A DNA stretch of 64,000 bases from Streptomyces griseoruber (GCF_001514205.1 NZ_KQ948764.1:1-64000); one strand, 5' to 3'; counted from the stretch's first letter, positions 18,284 through 28,027 are shown. Program-made: numbers and translations. Notes: generated by a model from the letters alone, not told the origin.

Positions 18284-18802
18284 TCACTCCTCGGGCGCCC
18301 AGTAGTCGGTGAGCGTGGCGACGGCCGGCTCCAGTGACTTCCAGGAGCCGTCGAAGGTGAGGACGGCGAAGGAGGAGGCCGGGAAACCGCGGCGGCTCAT
18401 CCGCTCGTGGGCCTCGCTCTCGGCCGAGTCGGTCAGGATGTCGGTGAGGGCGTGGACGCCGGGGTTGTGGCCGATCAGGATGACGTTGTGCACGTCGTCC
18501 GGGGTCTCGTTGAGCAGGGCGATCAGCTCGCCCGGGGAGGCCTCGTAGATCCGCTCCTCGTAGACCGTTTTCGGCCGGTGCGGGAGTTCGTGGACGGCGA
18601 GCTTCCACGTCTCCCTGGTCCGGACCGCGGTGGAGCACAGCGCCAGGTCGAGGGGAATGCCGCTGTCGGCCAGTCTGCGTCCGGCGACGGCGGCGTCCTT
18701 CCGGCCCCGCTCGGCGAGCGGGCGCTCACGGTCGTTCACCTGTGGCCAGTCGGCTTTCGCATGCCGGAAGAGGACGATCCTGCGGGGTTCTGCGACGCTC
18801 AT
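18284..18802 (-). CDS. sixA: SixA-type histidine phosphatase
   Basis: 172 aa histidine-phosphatase-superfamily protein. The catalytic RHA motif is in IVLFRHAKADWP near the N-terminus, followed by RPLAERGRKDA. The second catalytic histidine is in ILIGHNPGVHAL. SixA enzymes dephosphorylate phosphohistidine on HPt domains or PTS proteins. The actinobacterial target is not established. It converges on serB. Confidence 0.9.
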   Translation of the reverse strand: MSVAEPRRIVLFRHAKADWPQVNDRERPLAERGRKDAAVAGRRLADSGIPLDLALCSTAVRTRETWKLAVHELPHRPKTVYEERIYEASPGELIALLNETPDDVHNVILIGHNPGVHALTDILTDSAESEAHERMSRRGFPASSFAVLTFDGSWKSLEPAVATLTDYWAPEE

Positions 18803-18902
18803 GCGTCCCAGCTTCGCATGAAACAGGCCATGGGGCGCAGGGAGTTGACATGGGGCTTTGCCGCTCGCCCCGGGGGTGTGGAGTGCGTCCGGGGCGTGCT
18901 CG

Positions 18903-19118
18903 TCACGGCTGGCGCGCGAGGAGTAGCTGCACGCGCTCGACGAGGTGGGTGATCGCCGGGTCGCTGCCGGCGGCGTGGGCGTCGGAGGGGTTCAGTATCA
19001 GGACGAGCAGGGTGATGAAGGCGAGCGTCGGCAGGGCGAGGGCCCACCAGGGCAGCCGGGCGTCGATCCGGGCCCGGGTGGCGGTCGGGCGGGGCCGGGT
19101 GAGCACAGGGGCCGACAT
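18903..19118 (-). CDS. Small single-pass membrane protein
   Basis: 71 aa from an ATG with CGGAGG seven bases upstream; upstream in-frame codons are not needed. A basic Thr/Arg-rich N-terminus (MSAPVLTRPRPTATRARIDA) precedes one strong helix (WWALALPTLAFITLLVLIL). A short tail NPSDAHAAGSDPAITHLVERV follows. No known domain. The good ribosome site and coding bias support a real gene. Confidence 0.7.
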   Translation of the reverse strand: MSAPVLTRPRPTATRARIDARLPWWALALPTLAFITLLVLILNPSDAHAAGSDPAITHLVERVQLLLARQP

Positions 19119-19269
19119 GGATGCCTCCGGTCGTCTTCGAGCGGTCCGTGGTCCGCGTCGTGCGGCCACATCTCGAAGCTACGGAATCGGCGGCCCGCAA
19201 CCCATCCGGTGATCCACCCACTTGACCCTGACCCTCACCCCCTAGGGGACAGGGGGGTTAACCCCACCC

Positions 19270-19383
19270 TCAGGGTGCGGCGATCGTGGCGATGACGGCG
19301 ATGATCACGAAGATGGCGAGGAACGAGCCGAAGACCATCAGCATCTTCTTCTGGCCGTTCTGGGGGTTCGGGTCGAGCACCAT
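19270..19383 (-). CDS. SGM_5486-type transporter-associated microprotein
   Basis: 37 aa (MVLDPNPQNGQKKMLMVFGS then a single hydrophobic helix FLAIFVIIAVIATIAAP). It matches the SGM_5486 family transporter-associated protein, a Streptomyces microprotein encoded beside CynX-like MFS carriers. Here it lies 43 bp downstream of such a gene on the same strand. The helix suggests that it packs against the transporter. It is too short for routine ORF finding. Confidence 0.85.
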   Translation of the reverse strand: MVLDPNPQNGQKKMLMVFGSFLAIFVIIAVIATIAAP

Positions 19384-19426
19384 GCGCCCAGTGTCGCACC
19401 CGTGGTCCGCCGCACGGCCGCCGGGG

Positions 19427-20746
19427 TCAGCGGGCGGCCGCCTCCTCCTCCACCGTGCGGGGGCGGCCCGCCAGGACGCCCACGGCCATCTGCGGGAGCA
19501 TGAGTGCCGCCATGAGCGCCAGGGGCGGCCCCCAGCCGCCGCTGTGCTGGTAGAGCACGCCCACCAGGAGAGGGCCCGGGATCGAGATCAGATAGCCGGT
19601 GCTCTGCGCGAAGGCGGACAGCTGGGCCACGCCCGCGCCGGTCCTGGCGCGCATGCCGACCATGGTGAGGGCCAGCGGGAAGGCGCAGTTGGCGACGCCG
19701 AGCAGCACGGCCCAGGCCCAGGCTCCCTCCGCGGGCGCGAGGTACAGACCGGTGTAGCCGGCGAGGCCGCAGACACCGAGCACGACGACGATCGGGCCCT
19801 GCCGCGGCAGCCGGGAGGCGACGCGCGGGATGACGTAGGCCAGGGGCACGCCCATCGCCATGGTGACGGCGAGCAGCAGACCGGCCTCGCCCGCGGACAC
19901 GCCCGCGTCCCGGAAGATCTGGGCCATCCAGCCCATGGTGATGTAGGCGGCGGTGGCCTGGAGCCCGAAGAAGACGGCGAGCGCCCAGGCGGTGCGGCTG
20001 CGGGTGATGCGCAGCCGGTCCGGTAGCTCCCCGCGCGCGTGCGCGGCGGCCGGCCCGCCGGGCGCCGGCTCCGGGGCGGGTGTCTTCGGCCGCTGCCGGT
20101 GTTCCCGGGCGAAGAACAGCCACGGCGGTACGGCAGCGGCGGCCAGGCCCGCCCACAGTGCGAGACCGGGCCGCCAGCCGCCGCCCAGTGCCTCGGTCAG
20201 GGGCACGGTGAGCGCGGCGGCGGCCGAGGTGCCGAGGGCGAGGGCCATCGAGTAGAGGCCGGTCATGGAGCCGACCCGGTCGGGGAAGTGGCGCTTGACG
20301 ATGACCGGCATCAGGACGTTGCTGACGGCGATGCCCATCAGGGCGAGGGCACTGGCGGCCAGGAACCCGGCCGTACCGCCCGTGTACGGCCGTATGAGCA
20401 GGCCCGCGGTGATCGCCGCCATGCCCGCGCAGACCACCGCGCCCGGGCCGAAGCGGCGGGCGAGGCGCGGGGCCATGACGCCGAACACGGCGAAGCACAG
20501 CGGGGGCACGGAGGTGAGGAGCCCGGCCATGCCGCCGCTCATGCCGAGTCCGTCGCGGACCTCCTCCAGGAGCGCGCCGAGGCTGGTGATGGCGGGCCGG
20601 AGGTTGAGCGCGGCCAGCACGATGCCGGCGATGAGCAGCCGGGTGCGCCACGCGTGCGTGCCCGTGCGCGTGGCGGAGGCGGCCACCGGCGTACGGGTGG
20701 GCGGGGGTGTCGTCGTGCTGATCGTCCTGGTGTCCTCGCTGGCCAT
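19427..20746 (-). CDS. MFS transporter, CynX/cyanate-type
   Basis: 439 aa from the ATG at 20746 (MASEDTRT). Two upstream ATGs (20755, 20758) fall inside a perfect palindrome and lack ribosome sites. Twelve hydrophobic segments are seen. The N-terminal signature LIAGIVLAALNLRPAITSLG is typical of the CynX/NimT group, and the central loop is charged and proline-rich (PAPEPAPGGPAAAHARGELP). A minus-strand promoter TGGACA-18-TATGAT (20784-20755) would make the message nearly leaderless at 20746. The divergent GntR regulator and shared operator point to local ligand-responsive control. Substrate unknown. Confidence 0.9.
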   Translation of the reverse strand: MASEDTRTISTTTPPPTRTPVAASATRTGTHAWRTRLLIAGIVLAALNLRPAITSLGALLEEVRDGLGMSGGMAGLLTSVPPLCFAVFGVMAPRLARRFGPGAVVCAGMAAITAGLLIRPYTGGTAGFLAASALALMGIAVSNVLMPVIVKRHFPDRVGSMTGLYSMALALGTSAAAALTVPLTEALGGGWRPGLALWAGLAAAAVPPWLFFAREHRQRPKTPAPEPAPGGPAAAHARGELPDRLRITRSRTAWALAVFFGLQATAAYITMGWMAQIFRDAGVSAGEAGLLLAVTMAMGVPLAYVIPRVASRLPRQGPIVVVLGVCGLAGYTGLYLAPAEGAWAWAVLLGVANCAFPLALTMVGMRARTGAGVAQLSAFAQSTGYLISIPGPLLVGVLYQHSGGWGPPLALMAALMLPQMAVGVLAGRPRTVEEEAAAR

Positions 20747-20750
20747 GCCG

Positions 20751-20769
20751 CCCATCATAGAATGATGGG
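20751..20769. promoter_or_regulatory. Palindromic operator between the CynX-type carrier and GntR regulator
   Basis: A perfect inverted repeat CCCATCAT-AGA-ATGATGGG. It overlaps a TATGAT -10 box for the minus-strand carrier gene and a TAGAAT -10-like box on the plus strand. Position and symmetry make it the probable binding site of the GntR protein encoded 46 bp downstream. Confidence 0.75.
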
Positions 20770-20814
20770 ATGAATGCCTGTCCAGTCCTGTGACGCCCTG
20801 TGAGAAGGTGTGCC

Positions 20815-21507
20815 ATGCCCCTGAGCCATCCCCGTCGCTCGGCCCTCTCCGAGCAGGTCATCGCCGAGCTGCGCCACCAGATCACCTCGGGCGAGTGGCC
20901 GGTCGGCTCGCGGATCCCCACCGAGCCCGAGCTGGTCGAGCAGCTCGGCGTCGCCCGCAACACGGTCCGTGAGGCCGTGCGCGCCCTCGCGCACAACGGG
21001 CTGCTGGCCATCCGGCAGGGGTCGGGGACGTATGTCGTGGCGACGAGCGAGCTGGCGGGCGTGATGCACCGGCGGTTCGCGGACGCCGACCCCCGGCACA
21101 TCGCCGAGCTGCGCTCCAACCTGGAGTCGGGGGCGGCGCGGCTCGCGGCCGAGCGGCGCACGGAGAAGGACCTCAAGCAGCTGGACGCGCTGCTGCTGCG
21201 GCGCGAGGAGGCCTGGGAGTCGGGGGACGCGGAGGCCTTCGTGGCGGCCGACGCGACCTTCCATCTGGCGGTGGTGGCCGCCTCCCACAACGACGTCATG
21301 ACCGCGCTCCACGCCGACCTGGGCGAGGTGCTGCGGGACTGGCTGCGTGAGGACGTCGGCGACGAGCTGACGCCGGAGACGTACATGGACCACACGCGGC
21401 TCGTGGACGCGATCCGCGCGGGCGACGCGGAGACGGCCGCGGCGCAGGCGGCCGGCTATCCGCTGTCCTGCCGTCCGGGGCGGATCACGGGGTCCGGCGA
21501 GGGCTGA
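20815..21507 (+). CDS. GntR-family transcriptional regulator, FadR/FCD subfamily
   Basis: 230 aa. The winged-helix HTH at about residues 9-75 has LSEQVIAELRHQITSGEWPV, IPTEPELVEQLGVARNTVRE and RQGSGTYV. The C-terminal all-helical FCD-type domain has ARLAAERRTEKDLKQLD, D-x3-H in ADATFHLAVVAAS and a late H-x-x-L-V-D-A-I, the usual metal/effector pocket. AGAAGG precedes the ATG. It is divergent from the CynX-type gene, which it presumably controls together with itself through the palindrome at 20751. Confidence 0.93.
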   Translation: MPLSHPRRSALSEQVIAELRHQITSGEWPVGSRIPTEPELVEQLGVARNTVREAVRALAHNGLLAIRQGSGTYVVATSELAGVMHRRFADADPRHIAELRSNLESGAARLAAERRTEKDLKQLDALLLRREEAWESGDAEAFVAADATFHLAVVAASHNDVMTALHADLGEVLRDWLREDVGDELTPETYMDHTRLVDAIRAGDAETAAAQAAGYPLSCRPGRITGSGEG

Positions 21508-21532
21508 GCGCGGACCGGTCACACATGGTCGG

Positions 21533-21856
21533 TCACACCTTCTCGTGGGTGATCCAGGCCCTGCCCACCTCCTTCCAGCAGCGCCCGGTGAGCCGTACGG
21601 TCAGGGCGGGGCCGGCGTCGACGGGGGTGCCGTCGGTGTCGAGGTCCCACCAGCGCGCGCACTCGATGTGCAGGGTGACGCGGTCGGTGTCGGCGTAGGG
21701 GTTGTGGCAGTGGGCGACGACATGGGAGCCGTCGACGGTGATGCGGCACTCCGCGCCGAAGGGGTCGGGATGCTCGTGGGGCAGTGCCTCGTGGGGCGCG
21801 CAGAGCACGAGCGCGACGGCGGCGGTCACTGGGGCGAGAGCTCGGAACAGACGCAC
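21533..21856 (-). CDS. Small secreted protein of unknown function
   Basis: 107 aa from a GTG with GAGGAGG seven bases upstream. A signal peptide (LFRALAPVTAAVALVLCAPHEA) precedes a mature part with three cysteines (AECRI, AHCHN, IECARWW, plus GRCWKE) that probably form disulfides. A His-rich stretch HEALPHEHPD lies near the cleavage site. The pattern resembles small extracytoplasmic beta-sandwich proteins, but no family is recognised. It is downstream of fabI but separated by 127 bp. Confidence 0.75.
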   Translation of the reverse strand: MRLFRALAPVTAAVALVLCAPHEALPHEHPDPFGAECRITVDGSHVVAHCHNPYADTDRVTLHIECARWWDLDTDGTPVDAGPALTVRLTGRCWKEVGRAWITHEKV

Positions 21857-21983
21857 AAGGGAACCTCCTCGGCAGGGCTGGGGAGGGCTGCGCGGAGGTG
21901 GACGCGCACTTCATCGTGCCTGTTCGCGGGCGTGTCCCGCCCGGCCTGATAGGCCGGACGGGTGACACGGAAGGGGGGTGGCG

Positions 21984-22751
21984 TCAGGCGCCGATGGCGT
22001 GCAGACCGCCGTCGACGTGGATGATCTCGCCGGTGGTCTTCGGGAACCAGTCGCTCAGCAGGGCGACGATGCCCTTGCCGGCCGGCTCCGGGTCCTTCAG
22101 GTCCCACTCCAGCGGGGAGCGGGTGTCCCACACCGCGGCCAGGTCGCTGAAGCCCGGGATGGACTTGGCGGCCATGGAGCCGAGCGGGCCCGCGGAGATC
22201 AGGTTGCAGCGGATGTTCTGCTTGCCCAGGTCACGCGCGATGTAGCGGCTGGTGGCCTCCAGGGCGGCCTTGGCCGGGCCCATCCAGTCGTACTGCGGCC
22301 AGGCGTACTGCGCGTCGAAGGTGAGACCGACGACCGAGCCGCCGTTCTGCATCAGCGGCAGGCAGGCCATGGTCAGCGACTTCAGGGAGTACGCCGAGAC
22401 GTGCATGGCCGTGGCGACCGACTCGAACGGCGTGTTGAGGAAGTTGCCGCCGAGCGCGTCCTGCGGCGCGAAGCCGATGGAGTGCACGACACCGTCGAGG
22501 CCGCCGAGCTCCTCGCCCACGACGTCGGCCAGGCGGCCCAGGTGCTCGGCGTTCGTCACGTCGAGCTCGATGACCTTGGTGGGCTTCGGCAGCTTCTTGG
22601 CGATGCGCTCGGTCAGCGTCGGCCGCGGGAACGCGGTCAGGATGATCTCGGCACCCTGCTCCTGGGCCAGCTTGGCGGCGTGGAACGCGATGGAGGACTC
22701 CATCAGCACACCGGAGATCAGGACGCGCTTGCCCTCGAGAATTCCGCTCAT
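21984..22751 (-). CDS. fabI: Enoyl-ACP reductase (NADH), InhA/FabI type
   Basis: 255 aa. It completes each round of type II fatty-acid elongation by reducing trans-2-enoyl-ACP. Characteristic features are the divergent cofactor motif LISGVLMESSIAFHAA, HSIGFAPQDALGG, and the spaced catalytic pair Y154-x6-K161 in FDAQYAWPQYDWMGPAKAA, as in InhA. The C-terminus GEIIHVDGGLHAIGA is also typical. It starts 5 bp after the fabG stop, so the two form an operon, the arrangement conserved across actinomycetes (mabA-inhA). Confidence 0.97.
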   Translation of the reverse strand: MSGILEGKRVLISGVLMESSIAFHAAKLAQEQGAEIILTAFPRPTLTERIAKKLPKPTKVIELDVTNAEHLGRLADVVGEELGGLDGVVHSIGFAPQDALGGNFLNTPFESVATAMHVSAYSLKSLTMACLPLMQNGGSVVGLTFDAQYAWPQYDWMGPAKAALEATSRYIARDLGKQNIRCNLISAGPLGSMAAKSIPGFSDLAAVWDTRSPLEWDLKDPEPAGKGIVALLSDWFPKTTGEIIHVDGGLHAIGA

Positions 22752-22756
22752 GGTGA

Positions 22757-23476
22757 TCAGTGACCCATTCCCAGTCCGCCGTCAACGGGGATGACGGCTC
22801 CAGTGATGTACGAGGCGTCGTCCGAGGCGAGGAACCGCACCGTCGCGGCGATCTCCTCCGGCTGCGCGTACCGGCCGAGCGGGACCTGCGAGACGATGCC
22901 CGCGCGCTGCTCATCGGTGAGCACCTTGGTCATGTCGGTGTCGACGAAGCCGGGCGCGACGACGTTGAACGTGATGTTGCGCGACCCCAGCTCACGGGCG
23001 AGGGAGCGCGCGAAGCCGACGAGGCCGGCCTTGGACGCGGCGTAGTTGGCCTGACCGGGCGAGCCGTAGAGCCCCACGACCGACGAGATCAGGACGACCC
23101 GGCCCTTCTTGGCGCGCAGCATGCCGCGGTTGGCGCGCTTGACCACGCGGAAGGTGCCGGTGAGGTTGGTGTCGACGACCGAGGTGAAGTCCTCCTCGGA
23201 CATGCGCATCAGGAGCTGGTCCTTGGTGACGCCGGCGTTGGCGATCAGGACCTCGACGGGGCCGTGCTCGGCCTCGATCTCCTTGTAGGCCTGCTCCACC
23301 TGCTCGGCGTCGGTGATGTCGCACTTGACGGCCAGGCAGCCCAATGCGGTGAGGGCCTGCGGCGGTTCGCCCGAGCGGTATGTGATCGCGACCTTGTCGC
23401 CGGCGTCGGCGAACGCGCGGGCGATGGCGAGGCCGATGCCCCGGTTTCCTCCGGTGACGAGAACCGAGCGGCTCAA
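22757..23476 (-). CDS. fabG: 3-oxoacyl-ACP reductase FabG
   Basis: 239 aa. A TTG start at 23476 is chosen because AAAGGGTGA precedes it and the protein then begins directly at SRSVLVTGGNRGIGLA, the cofactor-binding motif. Longer in-frame starts would add about 84 residues without family similarity. Catalytic Ser (LISSVVGLYG), Tyr and Lys (NYAASKAG) are present, and the C-terminus is PVDGGLGMGH. It reduces 3-oxoacyl-ACP with NADPH and is paired with fabI. Confidence 0.96.
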   Translation of the reverse strand: MSRSVLVTGGNRGIGLAIARAFADAGDKVAITYRSGEPPQALTALGCLAVKCDITDAEQVEQAYKEIEAEHGPVEVLIANAGVTKDQLLMRMSEEDFTSVVDTNLTGTFRVVKRANRGMLRAKKGRVVLISSVVGLYGSPGQANYAASKAGLVGFARSLARELGSRNITFNVVAPGFVDTDMTKVLTDEQRAGIVSQVPLGRYAQPEEIAATVRFLASDDASYITGAVIPVDGGLGMGH

Positions 23477-23719
23477 CGGATCACCCTTTCGATAGGGGTC
23501 TGACACACCTGCCCGGGACCTGGACGGCAGGCGGCTTCCCTCGAAACCTATCGGTCCGGCCACGCGCGCGGACATTCGGGCACCGACAGTGGGGCACGGG
23601 ACTGACTGTGGGGTCCCTACAGAAACTTTGCGGGAGGGGCTCCGAAAGGTGTGGTCCGGGAGCCACCCGGCGCGACATGATCGGGGCCACACACGTGACG
23701 ACACCAGGGAGATACGTAG

Positions 23720-25243
23720 GTGCCTCATACCATCGACGAAAGCTTCACGGCCCTACCTCTGCGCGCCCTCGCCGACGCCGCTCTCGCACGCGCGCGTGCG
23801 CTGGGGGCCGAGCACGCGGACTTCCGGTTCGAGCGGGTGCGCAGTGCGTCGTGGCGGCTGCGGGACGCCAAGCCGTCCGGGTCGTCGGACACGACCGACC
23901 TGGGGTACGCGGTACGGGTGGTGCACGGCGGTACGTGGGGGTTCGCGTCCGGCGTGGATCTGACGATGGACGCGGCCGCCCGGGTGGCTTCGCAGGCCGT
24001 GGCGATGGCCAAGCTGTCCGCGCAGGTCATCAAGGCCGCCGGGTCCGACGAGCGGGTGGAGCTGGCCGACGAGCCGGTGCACACCGACCGGACGTGGATC
24101 TCGTCGTACGAGATCGATCCGTTCAGCGTGCCGGACGAGCAGAAGACCGCGCTGCTGGCCGACTGGAGCAACCGGCTGCTGGCGGCCGACGGCGTCAACC
24201 ACGTCGACGCCTCGCTGCTCACCGTCCACGAGAACAAGTTCTACGCGGACACGGCGGGGACGGTGACCACCCAGCAGCGGGTGCGGCTGCACCCTTCGCT
24301 GACGGCGGTCTCGGTCGACGAGTCCAGCGGTGAGTTCGACTCGATGCGGACGATCGCGCCGCCGGCGGGCCGGGGCTGGGAGTACCTCACCGGGACCGGC
24401 TGGGACTGGGACGACGAGCTGGAGCGGATGCCGGAGCTGCTCGCCGAGAAGATGCGGGCGCCCAGCGTGGACGCCGGGCTGTACGACCTGGTCGTCGACC
24501 CGTCCAACCTGTGGCTGACCATCCACGAGTCCATCGGGCACGCCACCGAGCTGGACCGGGCGCTCGGCTACGAGGCCGCCTACGCCGGCACCTCCTTCGC
24601 CACCTTCGACCGGCTCGGCAAGCTGCGCTACGGCTCCGACCTGATGAACGTCACCGGTGACCGCACCGCCGAGCACGGCCTCGCGACGGTCGGCTACGAC
24701 GACGAGGGCGTCGAGGGCCAGTCCTGGGACCTGGTGAAGGACGGCACGCTCGTCGGCTACCAGCTCGACCGGCGGATCGCGAAGCTGACCGGCCTGGGCC
24801 GCTCCAACGGGTGCGCCTTCGCCGACTCCCCCGGGCACGTGCCGGTGCAGCGGATGGCGAACGTGTCGCTGCGGCCGGATCCGGCGGGGATGTCGACCGA
24901 GGATCTGATCGGGAGCGTCGACCGGGGGATCTACGTCGTCGGGGACCGGTCGTGGTCCATCGACATGCAGCGGTACAACTTCCAGTTCACCGGCCAGCGG
25001 TTCTTCAAGATCGAGAACGGGCGGATCACCGGGCAGCTGCGGGATGTGGCCTACCAGGCGACGACCACCGACTTCTGGGGGTCCATGGCGGCGGTGGGCG
25101 GTCCGCAGACCTATGTCCTCGGCGGCGCGTTCAACTGCGGCAAGGCCCAGCCGGGGCAGGTCGCGGCAGTGTCGCACGGCTGCCCGTCGGCCCTGTTCAA
25201 GGGCGTCAACATTCTGAACACCACGCAGGAGGCCGGTCGATGA
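23720..25243 (+). CDS. tldD: Metalloprotease TldD
   Basis: 507 aa from a GTG with GGGAG upstream. The zinc-binding HExxxH motif is HESIGH (H269, E270, H274), followed by the TldD-specific distal region with GHVPVQRMANVSL and a C-terminal SMAAVGGP ... HGCPSALFKGVNILN. TldD and TldE form a heterodimeric cytosolic peptidase that degrades unfolded peptides and in some bacteria matures peptide natural products or CcdA. The stop overlaps the tldE start (ATGA). Confidence 0.96.
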   Translation: MPHTIDESFTALPLRALADAALARARALGAEHADFRFERVRSASWRLRDAKPSGSSDTTDLGYAVRVVHGGTWGFASGVDLTMDAAARVASQAVAMAKLSAQVIKAAGSDERVELADEPVHTDRTWISSYEIDPFSVPDEQKTALLADWSNRLLAADGVNHVDASLLTVHENKFYADTAGTVTTQQRVRLHPSLTAVSVDESSGEFDSMRTIAPPAGRGWEYLTGTGWDWDDELERMPELLAEKMRAPSVDAGLYDLVVDPSNLWLTIHESIGHATELDRALGYEAAYAGTSFATFDRLGKLRYGSDLMNVTGDRTAEHGLATVGYDDEGVEGQSWDLVKDGTLVGYQLDRRIAKLTGLGRSNGCAFADSPGHVPVQRMANVSLRPDPAGMSTEDLIGSVDRGIYVVGDRSWSIDMQRYNFQFTGQRFFKIENGRITGQLRDVAYQATTTDFWGSMAAVGGPQTYVLGGAFNCGKAQPGQVAAVSHGCPSALFKGVNILNTTQEAGR

Positions 25244-26634
25244 GCGCCCGTACCAACAAGCCGCACGAGGTCGTCGAGCGCGCCCTCGAGCTGTCGCGGG
25301 CCGACGGGTGTGTGGTGATCGCCGACGAGCAGTCGACGGCGAATCTGCGCTGGGCCGGCAACGCGCTGACGACGAACGGCGTCACACGCTCGCGCACGCT
25401 CACCGTGATCGCGACGGTCGACGGCAAGGAGGGCACCGCCTCCGGGGTCGTCTCGCGGGCCGCCGTGACCGCCGACGAGCTGGAGCCGCTGGTGCGGGCC
25501 GCCGAGGCCGCGGCGCGCGGCGCCGGGGCCGCCGAGGACGCGCAGCCGCTGGTCACCGGTGAGGTGGTGGTCCCGGAGTTCACCGAGGCCCCCGCGGAGA
25601 CCTCCTCCGCGGTCTTCGCCGACTTCGCGCCCGCGCTGGGCGAGTCCTTCGCACGCGCGCGTGCCGGTGGCCGTGAGCTGTACGGCTTCGCCAACCACGA
25701 GCTGGTGTCGACGTACATGGGGACGTCCACGGGGCTGCGGCTGCGGCACGACCAGCCGAACGGCACGCTGGAGCTCAACGCCAAGTCCCCGGACCGTACG
25801 CGCTCGGCCTGGGCGGGGCGCTCCACGCGGGACTTCAAGGACGTCGACCCGGCGGCGCTCGACGCCGAGCTCGCCGTACGTCTCGGCTGGGCCGAGCGGC
25901 GGATCGCGCTGCCGGCGGGGCGGTACGAGACGCTGCTGCCGCCGACCGCCGTCGCGGACCTGCTGATCTACCAGATGTGGTCGGCGTCGGGCCGGGACGC
26001 GGCCGAGGGCCGGACGGTGTTCTCCAGGCCCGGCGGCGGCACCCGGCTCGGCGAGAAGCTGTCCGACCTGCCGCTGACCCTGCGCAGCGACCCGAACGAG
26101 CCGGGCCTGGAGTCGGCGCCCTTCGTCCTCGCCCACTCCTCCGGGGGCGACTCGTCGGTGTTCGACAACGGGCTGCCGCTGGCCGCCACCGAGTGGGTCG
26201 GCGAGGGGGCGCTGAAGAACCTGATCACCAGCCGGCACAGCGCCGGCCTGACCGGGCTGCCGGTCGCGCCCGCGGTCGACAACCTGATCCTCGACGGCGG
26301 CGCGGACCGCTCCCTGGAGGAGATGGTCGCGAGCACCACGCGCGGGCTGCTGCTGACCTGTCTGTGGTACATCCGCGAGGTCGACCCGGCGACCCTGCTG
26401 CTGACCGGTCTGACCCGGGACGGCGTGTACCTCGTCGAGAACGGCGAGGTCGTGGGCGAGGTGAACAACTTCCGGTTCAACGAGTCGCCGGTCGGCCTGC
26501 TGGGCCGCGCCGTGGAGGCCGGGCGCACGGAAAAGACGCTGCCCCGGGAGTGGAGCGACTGGTTCACTAGGGCTGCGATGCCCGCGCTGCGGGTGCCGGA
26601 CTTCAATATGAGCTCTGTCAGTCAGGGCGTATAA
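25240..26634 (+). CDS. tldE: TldE/PmbA family protein (metalloprotease partner)
   Basis: 464 aa, starting inside the tldD stop codon. It belongs to the same fold family as TldD but lacks the HExxxH motif, as expected for the non-catalytic subunit. Typical stretches are [51 protein letters not shown] and a C-terminal [17 protein letters not shown]. It is 43 bp upstream of tyrS, with which it may be co-transcribed. Confidence 0.95.
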   Translation: MSARTNKPHEVVERALELSRADGCVVIADEQSTANLRWAGNALTTNGVTRSRTLTVIATVDGKEGTASGVVSRAAVTADELEPLVRAAEAAARGAGAAEDAQPLVTGEVVVPEFTEAPAETSSAVFADFAPALGESFARARAGGRELYGFANHELVSTYMGTSTGLRLRHDQPNGTLELNAKSPDRTRSAWAGRSTRDFKDVDPAALDAELAVRLGWAERRIALPAGRYETLLPPTAVADLLIYQMWSASGRDAAEGRTVFSRPGGGTRLGEKLSDLPLTLRSDPNEPGLESAPFVLAHSSGGDSSVFDNGLPLAATEWVGEGALKNLITSRHSAGLTGLPVAPAVDNLILDGGADRSLEEMVASTTRGLLLTCLWYIREVDPATLLLTGLTRDGVYLVENGEVVGEVNNFRFNESPVGLLGRAVEAGRTEKTLPREWSDWFTRAAMPALRVPDFNMSSVSQGV

Positions 26635-26677
26635 CCTCGTACTGACCACGAGCCCACCACAAGGAGATACGAGAACC

Positions 26678-27946
26678 GTGACGGACATCGTCGACGAGCT
26701 GAAGTGGCGGGGCCTGTTCGCCCTGTCCACCGACGAGGACGCCTTGCGCAAGGCGCTCGCGGACGGCCCCGTCACGTTCTATTGCGGCTTCGACCCGACC
26801 GCGCCCTCGTTGCACGTGGGGCACCTGGTGCAGGTGCTCACCGTGCGCCGGCTCCAGCAGGCCGGTCACCGGCCGCTGGCACTGGTCGGCGGGGCCACGG
26901 GACTGATCGGCGACCCGCGCCCGACGGCGGAGCGCACGCTGAACGACCCGGAGACGGTCGCCGGCTGGGTCGGCAAGCTGCGTTCCCAGATCGAGCCCTT
27001 CCTGTCCTTCGAGGGCGAGAACGCGGCCGTGATGGTCAACAACCTCGACTGGACCGCCGGTCTGTCCGCGATCGAGTTCCTCCGGGACATCGGCAAGCAC
27101 TTCCGCGTCAACAAGATGCTGACGAAGGACTCCGTGGCCCGGCGCCTGGAGTCCGACCAGGGCATCAGCTACACCGAGTTCAGCTACCAGATCCTCCAGG
27201 GCATGGACTTCCTCCAGCTCTTCCGGCGCTACGGCTGCACGCTCCAGCAGGGCGGCAGCGACCAGTGGGGCAACCTCACGGCCGGTCTGGATCTGATCCA
27301 CAGGCTGGAACCGCAGGCCGACGTCCACGCGCTGGCGACGCCGCTGATGACCAAGGCGGACGGCACCAAGTTCGGCAAGACCGAGGGCGGCGCGGTCTGG
27401 CTCGACCCCGAGATGACGACGCCGTACGCGTTCTACCAGTTCTGGCTGAACGTGGACGACCGGGACATCTCCGGCTACCTGCGGATCCTGTCCTTCAAGT
27501 CCCGTGCGGAACTGGAGGAGCTGGAGCGCGAGACCGCGGAGCGGCCGCAGGCGCGGGCAGCGCAGCGGGCGCTGGCGGAGGAGCTGACCACGCTGGTGCA
27601 CGGCGCCGACCAGACGGCCGCGGTGATCGCCGCGAGCCGGGCGCTGTTCGGGCAGGGCGAGCTGGCCGACCTCGACGAGCGGACGCTGGCCGCGGCGCTC
27701 TCCGAGGTGCCGCACATCCGGGTCGCCGAGCCGGCTCCGGTCGTGGACCTGTTCGCGGAGGTCGGGCTGGTGGCCAGCAAGTCGGCCGCGCGGCGGACCG
27801 TGAAGGAGGGCGGGGCCTACGTGAACAACGTGAAGGTCACGGCCGAGGACGCGGTCCCGGTGAAGGAGGAGCTCCTGCACGGGCGGTGGCTGGTGCTGCG
27901 GCGGGGCAAGAAGAACCTCGCCGCCGTCGAGGTGACGGGAGCGTAG
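26678..27946 (+). CDS. tyrS: Tyrosyl-tRNA synthetase
   Basis: 422 aa class I aminoacyl-tRNA synthetase. The HIGH motif is HVGH at residues 46-49 within [20 protein letters not shown]. The tyrosine pocket includes [19 protein letters not shown] and GGSDQWGN. The KMSKS loop is [10 protein letters not shown]-terminal S4 RNA-binding domain occupies about residues 350-415 ([20 protein letters not shown]). The GTG start has AAGGAGA upstream. No T-box leader is seen, so regulation is probably constitutive. Confidence 0.97.
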   Translation: MTDIVDELKWRGLFALSTDEDALRKALADGPVTFYCGFDPTAPSLHVGHLVQVLTVRRLQQAGHRPLALVGGATGLIGDPRPTAERTLNDPETVAGWVGKLRSQIEPFLSFEGENAAVMVNNLDWTAGLSAIEFLRDIGKHFRVNKMLTKDSVARRLESDQGISYTEFSYQILQGMDFLQLFRRYGCTLQQGGSDQWGNLTAGLDLIHRLEPQADVHALATPLMTKADGTKFGKTEGGAVWLDPEMTTPYAFYQFWLNVDDRDISGYLRILSFKSRAELEELERETAERPQARAAQRALAEELTTLVHGADQTAAVIAASRALFGQGELADLDERTLAAALSEVPHIRVAEPAPVVDLFAEVGLVASKSAARRTVKEGGAYVNNVKVTAEDAVPVKEELLHGRWLVLRRGKKNLAAVEVTGA

Positions 27947-27977
27947 GCGCCGTAGGGGTGCGGGTCTTCTGCGGGCT

Positions 27978-28017
27978 GCGGGTTCGCCGTGGCCGGTCGC
28001 GCAGTTCCCCGCGCCCC
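27978..28017. repeat. Streptomyces intergenic repeat, copy B, with adjoining hairpin
   Basis: A second copy of the motif GCAGTTCCCCGCGCCCC, preceded by GCGGGTTCGCCGTGGC, downstream of tyrS. It runs directly into a 7-bp hairpin GCGGGCG-CTTCA-CGCCCGC (28019-28037) that covers the last codons of the convergent GlsB gene and may terminate tyrS transcription. Confidence 0.65.
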
Positions 28018-28027
28018 CGCGGGCGCT

